A program made the translations under genes and the position numbers. This document shows positions 60,580 through 64,000 of a stretch of 64,000 nucleotides of DNA, in pieces. Source of the DNA: Ohessyouella blattaphilus (lineage in GTDB: Bacteria; Bacillota; Clostridia; Lachnospirales; Lachnospiraceae). Every line of letters starts with the position of its first letter. Position 1 is the first letter of the stretch. The stretch spans positions 1 through 64,000 of the forward strand of contig NZ_JAMXOC010000012.1 in assembly GCF_024721265.1 (NCBI RefSeq), in the 5' to 3' direction. The notes beneath the pieces were generated by a model. That model saw only the letters and a program-made list of their open reading frames with translations, did no database searches and was not told where the DNA came from.

Positions 60580-61377
60580 CTACTTCGTTACCCATGGTTC
60601 AAAGACACCTACCACTTCAGCAGCCACCTTTGCTCCCAAATCCAAGCAAGCCGATAAAGGCTTCCCTTGCAAATACTCCACCAAAAATCCCGAAATAAAG
60701 CTATCGCCGGCCCCGACCGTATTAACCACTTGTGCGGGGTATATACCGCCCGCCACAAACTCCTTACCATCATAGGCCACACTGCCTTCTTCACCGAAGG
60801 TAGCAATCGCAACCTTCATCCCCCGTGCCACTTTATCCTTTAAAAAATCTTCAATATATCGATCGCGGCCATGGTGGTAGGAATAGAAGCCGATATCGAC
60901 AAAAGGCAAGGTCTTCTCAACCAGCTCATGATCTAAGCGATCCGCATAATCAAAACTAATTATCGCCTCGGATTGCTCTTTAATCTTTGGCAAAGTATCC
61001 TCTGCCATCCCCCATAAAGCCGTGTGAACCAAATCGTGACTTGCCGCAAAGGCAACGTCCTCCTCTGTAAATACCATGTCCGCTAACACGCCTTCCACAT
61101 AGTCCCCGTGAACCCGGTCAAGCCCCTCCATATCCATATAGGTTATTGCCGTCTGACCTTCAGCTACATGAAAATGACTTAAATCTATTCCCTCTTTAGT
61201 CAAGGTTTCAATCATCCACTTCCCGTTTTCATCAGATCCTGTCGTACTAATAATCGCCGTCGGCACTCCCAGCTTCTGAATATTCACTCCCGTATCCACA
61301 ACATTACCCGTGGGATATTTCTTGTCCAGCTTATCATACAAATCAATACAGTTATCTCCAATCGCCGCAACCTTCAA
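60580..61377 (-). CDS. PfkB-family fructosamine kinase, FrlD-like (second operon)
   Basis: A 265-residue ribokinase-type kinase: KVAAIGDNCIDLYDKL, GNVVDTGVNIQKLG and the catalytic NTVGAGDSFISGFL. I chose the TTG at 61377 because AAGGAGGG is 8 bp away and the protein then begins exactly like FrlD; the longer frame from 61401 would start inside the ribosome site region. It is the first gene of the second fructosamine operon. No second FrlB is present, so both kinases may feed the deglycase at 50104. Confidence 0.85.
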   Translation of the reverse strand: MKVAAIGDNCIDLYDKLDKKYPTGNVVDTGVNIQKLGVPTAIISTTGSDENGKWMIETLTKEGIDLSHFHVAEGQTAITYMDMEGLDRVHGDYVEGVLADMVFTEEDVAFAASHDLVHTALWGMAEDTLPKIKEQSEAIISFDYADRLDHELVEKTLPFVDIGFYSYHHGRDRYIEDFLKDKVARGMKVAIATFGEEGSVAYDGKEFVAGGIYPAQVVNTVGAGDSFISGFLVEYLQGKPLSACLDLGAKVAAEVVGVFEPWVTK

Positions 61378-61416
61378 GTCGATTTCCCTCCTTCCGTACA
61401 AGTTGTTCTGTTTTTG

Positions 61417-61456
61417 ATACCAATTTAAGTATAAAAAAAATACCTTTTTATGTCAA
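61417..61456 (-). promoter_or_regulatory. Promoter and candidate GntR site of fructosamine operon 2
   Basis: On the minus strand TTGACA (61451-61456), 17-bp spacer and TATACT (61428-61433). ATACCAATTTAAGTATA (61417-61433) is identical to the site at 54059-54075. Upstream to 61647 I see no gene and no other clear signal. Confidence 0.85.
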
Positions 61457-61647
61457 GTCGCTATTATTAATAGTTTTTTTGCCATTTCTTTGTGCATTTT
61501 TCCCGCTTTTAACTCATTATCCGGCATTTTATCAAGACGTTTTTTCAAAATATTCGTTTATATCCAATACACAAATCATTAAAACTAAACATTTTTAAGA
61601 ATAATTGTCTACAGGTTGTCTAAGAAAGTGTGGCAAAACGCGCCCTT

Positions 61648-63024
61648 CTAATTAAGACTTCCCAGCCAGCGCCCCCGACGATACACAACGATTGAACCCA
61701 AACAACGGCAAAGAGTATCGGCAATCATACACAACCAAACAACCTCTAAACCAGCCTTTAGAACAAAAACGCCTATAAACGATAACAGCAGGCGCACACC
61801 CCACATGGAAAACACCGAAATCATAAACGGTATTTTCGTGTAACCAGCGCCATTGAAGATCCCCTCGGACATAATCACTATGGCAAACGCCGGCTCCGAA
61901 AGCGCCACCAAGCGCAAAACGCGACTACCAAGCTCCACCACTTGATTATCAGAAGTAAATATCCCCATCAGTACTGGTGCACCAAAGAATAAAATCACGC
62001 CGCCAACCGTCATAATAAACAAGGCACAATAAAAGCTTAAGCGCCCAATCCTTCGCACTCGCTTTTCATCCCGTTCACCTAGCCCATTCCCAATCATAGT
62101 TGACACCGCCGCCTGCATTCCATAGCCGGGTATGTAAAAGGCCTGCTCCGCTGTCAAAGCAATAGTATGAGCCGCCAAGCATACCGTTCCTAAACTGGTA
62201 ACAAACCCTGTGAAAATAACGTGTCCTAACGAGACAAATACTCTTTCCAGCCCGACCGGAATAGCAATTTTAACACAGGAATACATCGCCTTTTTATCAA
62301 AGCGAGGTGATTTCTCTCTTAACCCTAATAAAGGATTTCGCCAATAGATTAGCGCCATCATCACGCCACCAAACACAAAGGAAATGGCTGTAGCAATCGC
62401 TGCGCCCGTAACACCTAGACCCATGCCCGGAAGAACTAAAATAGCTTTTCCTATTACAACTTTCCTCGTTTGATAAATTAAAAAGAAATTCAGAATAATA
62501 TTAAGCACGTTTGTACCAATATTAATCCACATGGGCTTTTTAACTTCCTTAACCGCTCTAAGCCCTGCTCCCAAAACGATAATTGCACTGCGAAAAATCA
62601 TCGGTAGACTCACAATCAAAAAGTATCTAGAAGCCTCTGCTCTAATTGCTGATTCCGCGCCTAAAAGACGCGGAATCACATAGCTTATAGCACACATAAA
62701 AAGCCCCTCTAGAAAACCCACAATCCCTACTAATAGCACGCCCTGAGCCGCACTTTTATTTACCCAATCTTGGTCTTTTTGGCCACTCGCCCGAGCAATA
62801 TTCGCAAGAACACCTACGCCCATCGCATAAAGAGGCGCATTGGAAAGCCAAACCATCGTGGAGGTTACCCCTACTGCCGCCGAGGCCTGGGCACCCAAAC
62901 GACCCACCATCGCCGTATCCACATACTGAACAATCGTCATCAAAAGCTGTTCAATAACGGTGGGCATGGCCAGGCTCCACAACAATATTAATTCGTTCCT
63001 ACCGGTCTTGGCATTATATCGCAT
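61648..63024 (-). CDS. MATE-family efflux transporter
   Basis: A 458-residue multidrug and toxin extrusion-type exporter with 12 membrane helices in two halves (LSLAMPTVIEQLLMTIVQYVDTAMVGRLGAQA at the start; PVGLERVFVSLGHVIF in the second half). It would export cationic compounds with sodium or protons. It overlaps the HAD gene by 11 bp. No substrate clue. Confidence 0.92.
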   Translation of the reverse strand: MRYNAKTGRNELILLWSLAMPTVIEQLLMTIVQYVDTAMVGRLGAQASAAVGVTSTMVWLSNAPLYAMGVGVLANIARASGQKDQDWVNKSAAQGVLLVGIVGFLEGLFMCAISYVIPRLLGAESAIRAEASRYFLIVSLPMIFRSAIIVLGAGLRAVKEVKKPMWINIGTNVLNIILNFFLIYQTRKVVIGKAILVLPGMGLGVTGAAIATAISFVFGGVMMALIYWRNPLLGLREKSPRFDKKAMYSCVKIAIPVGLERVFVSLGHVIFTGFVTSLGTVCLAAHTIALTAEQAFYIPGYGMQAAVSTMIGNGLGERDEKRVRRIGRLSFYCALFIMTVGGVILFFGAPVLMGIFTSDNQVVELGSRVLRLVALSEPAFAIVIMSEGIFNGAGYTKIPFMISVFSMWGVRLLLSFIGVFVLKAGLEVVWLCMIADTLCRCLGSIVVYRRGRWLGSLN

Positions 63025-63676
63025 TCTCGTTTTTCTCCAATAAGGGAATTACCTTTCCTAAATCTTCCAAATAGTAGTCAACGTCCTCATGCTCCGAAGG
63101 ATTTTCCGGGCACCACAAATCCGGGATAAAGATAGTCTTACAGCCCGCCTCTCTTGCCGCCCGAATGCCGTTTTTAGAATCCTCAATCACCCAAGCATCT
63201 TGAGGCTTTACGCCCAATTTCTCGCAGGCCAAAAGGAATATTTCCGGGTCCGGCTTAGAATTTGTAACCAGATCGCCACTTACAATTATTTCAAAATAGT
63301 TACGGATACCTGCCCCATTAACATTCTTCATAATCCAATTCTCGGTTCCCGATGAAGCAATTGCTACTCGGTAGTCATTTGCTTTCAGATATTCAAGTAG
63401 GTCAAGCAATCCTTTTTTTATCTCTACCTGATGCTTCGCGTAATAATCGTCAAGTAATTTATCTTGAGCCTCTATAAACTCCGCAACCGCCCCGTCTGTT
63501 CCCAGACGTTCTTTTAGTCGCTCTCTTACATACGCTCCTGTGGTGCCTACAATTTCATATATAAATTCATTCACCCAGGGCAGGCCTCTAGCTTCACCTA
63601 ACTCTACCCAGGCTTGACGATCCACTACTTCTGTATCAAAGATTACGCCGTCCATATCAAATATTACTGTTTTCAT
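63014..63676 (-). CDS. HAD-superfamily phosphatase, beta-phosphoglucomutase-like
   Basis: A 220-residue HAD hydrolase: IFDMDGVIFDTE (nucleophile Asp), VAIASSGTENW (Ser), KPDPEIFLLAC (Lys) and WVIEDSKNGIRAAREAG (Asp pair). The subgroup includes sugar-phosphate phosphatases and beta-phosphoglucomutases. AGGAGG before the ATG. It precedes the MATE gene in one unit. Confidence 0.9.
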   Translation of the reverse strand: MKTVIFDMDGVIFDTEVVDRQAWVELGEARGLPWVNEFIYEIVGTTGAYVRERLKERLGTDGAVAEFIEAQDKLLDDYYAKHQVEIKKGLLDLLEYLKANDYRVAIASSGTENWIMKNVNGAGIRNYFEIIVSGDLVTNSKPDPEIFLLACEKLGVKPQDAWVIEDSKNGIRAAREAGCKTIFIPDLWCPENPSEHEDVDYYLEDLGKVIPLLEKNENAI

Positions 63677-63705
63677 CCTACCTCCTAACGCTCCACCATT
63701 CCTTA

Positions 63706-64000
63706 TTATTTACGCAAATATTGGCAAACCGCATCAATTTGTTCTGAGAAGCTTTCGCCAAATTTTTTTTCAAAAAAAGCGCCGCCAATAGTAAAAGCCC
63801 GTAGTTTTTTTAATGACTTAAGAAAGTCAAGGCGCTCATAACTATTCACGCTTCCTGCAATATAATACTCCTTTTTGGCTCTTTCGTCTATCTCCTTTAA
63901 TAGCTTTTCCGGCTCTCCTCCTAAATACCGAAAAGCCGAAAGACAAATGCCCATGGTGTCATTTGCCACCGTCTCTTCCATCGCCGCTACCACTTCCGGA
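63706..64000 (-). CDS. C-terminal part of an unidentified protein (runs off the window)
   Basis: The frame is open to the right edge (PEVVAAMEETVANDTMG visible there) and ends at 63706. The motifs AGSVNSYERLDFL and FTIGGAFFEKKFG suggest the last strands of a TIM-barrel enzyme, but I cannot name the family. The start is outside the window. It lies 30 bp before the HAD gene, probably in the same operon. Confidence 0.6.
   Translation of the reverse strand, partial: PEVVAAMEETVANDTMGICLSAFRYLGGEPEKLLKEIDERAKKEYYIAGSVNSYERLDFLKSLKKLRAFTIGGAFFEKKFGESFSEQIDAVCQYLRK

Overview
The window looks like chromosomal DNA of a low-to-moderate GC Gram-positive anaerobe, most likely a gut or soil Clostridia member close to Lachnospiraceae. 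The grounds are strong AGGAGG-type ribosome sites, sugar-binding lipoproteins with (L/M)TGC-type lipoboxes, many LacI/GntR-controlled sugar operons, and carbohydrate ABC importers without their own ATPase. The genus is inferred from gene style only. I saw no rRNA, tRNA, CRISPR array, transposase or phage gene.

Layout. (1) 0.1-5.8 kb: a fructan/sucrose operon (binding protein, two permeases, GH32 enzyme) with its LacI repressor and clear paired operators. (2) 5.9-15.5 kb: a lipoprotein amidohydrolase, a small membrane protein, a DEDDh exonuclease overlapping a SWIM-SNF2 helicase, a RelA/SpoT-domain protein, two small proteins and adenine deaminase. (3) 15.6-22.3 kb: a GntP transporter, a TIM-barrel isomerase and a Gfo/Idh dehydrogenase (substrate unknown), next to a MBL-GNAT / membrane acyltransferase / FadR operon. 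(4) 22.4-27.9 kb: an AT-rich ribose-type ABC cassette with an SGNH hydrolase and its own LacI repressor, flanked by a perfect 41-bp direct repeat. (5) 28.0-33.6 kb: a decaying locus with a kinase interrupted by an in-frame stop, an ORF fusing the start of a sugar-binding lipoprotein to the end of a BKACE enzyme, and a broken GH127 gene. (6) 33.6-48.7 kb: a galacturonate/pectin regulon (uxaC, LacI, uxaA, uxaB, SDR, AraC, GH28, GH105, ABC importer) tied together by one operator type, TTGTAAGCGCTTACAA. (7) 48.7-49.9 kb: a small mosaic with an orphan RelB-like antitoxin, a GGDEF tail, a HIRAN protein and a Cys/His-rich protein. (8) 50.1-61.4 kb: a fructosamine (Amadori product) locus with FrlB-, FrlC- and FrlD-like enzymes, a permease, two GntR regulators and three less usual enzymes. 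(9) 61.6-64 kb: a MATE exporter, a HAD phosphatase and the end of an unidentified gene.

How it works together: most of the window is sugar-acid and glycan scavenging. In regions 1, 4 and 6, a LacI operator lies just downstream of a strong sigma-A type promoter. In region 8, two promoters share an almost identical core containing a candidate GntR site.

The least explained feature is a 169-bp element (39348-39516) just after uxaB. It is almost entirely made of perfect nested stems and bounded by inverted repeats.
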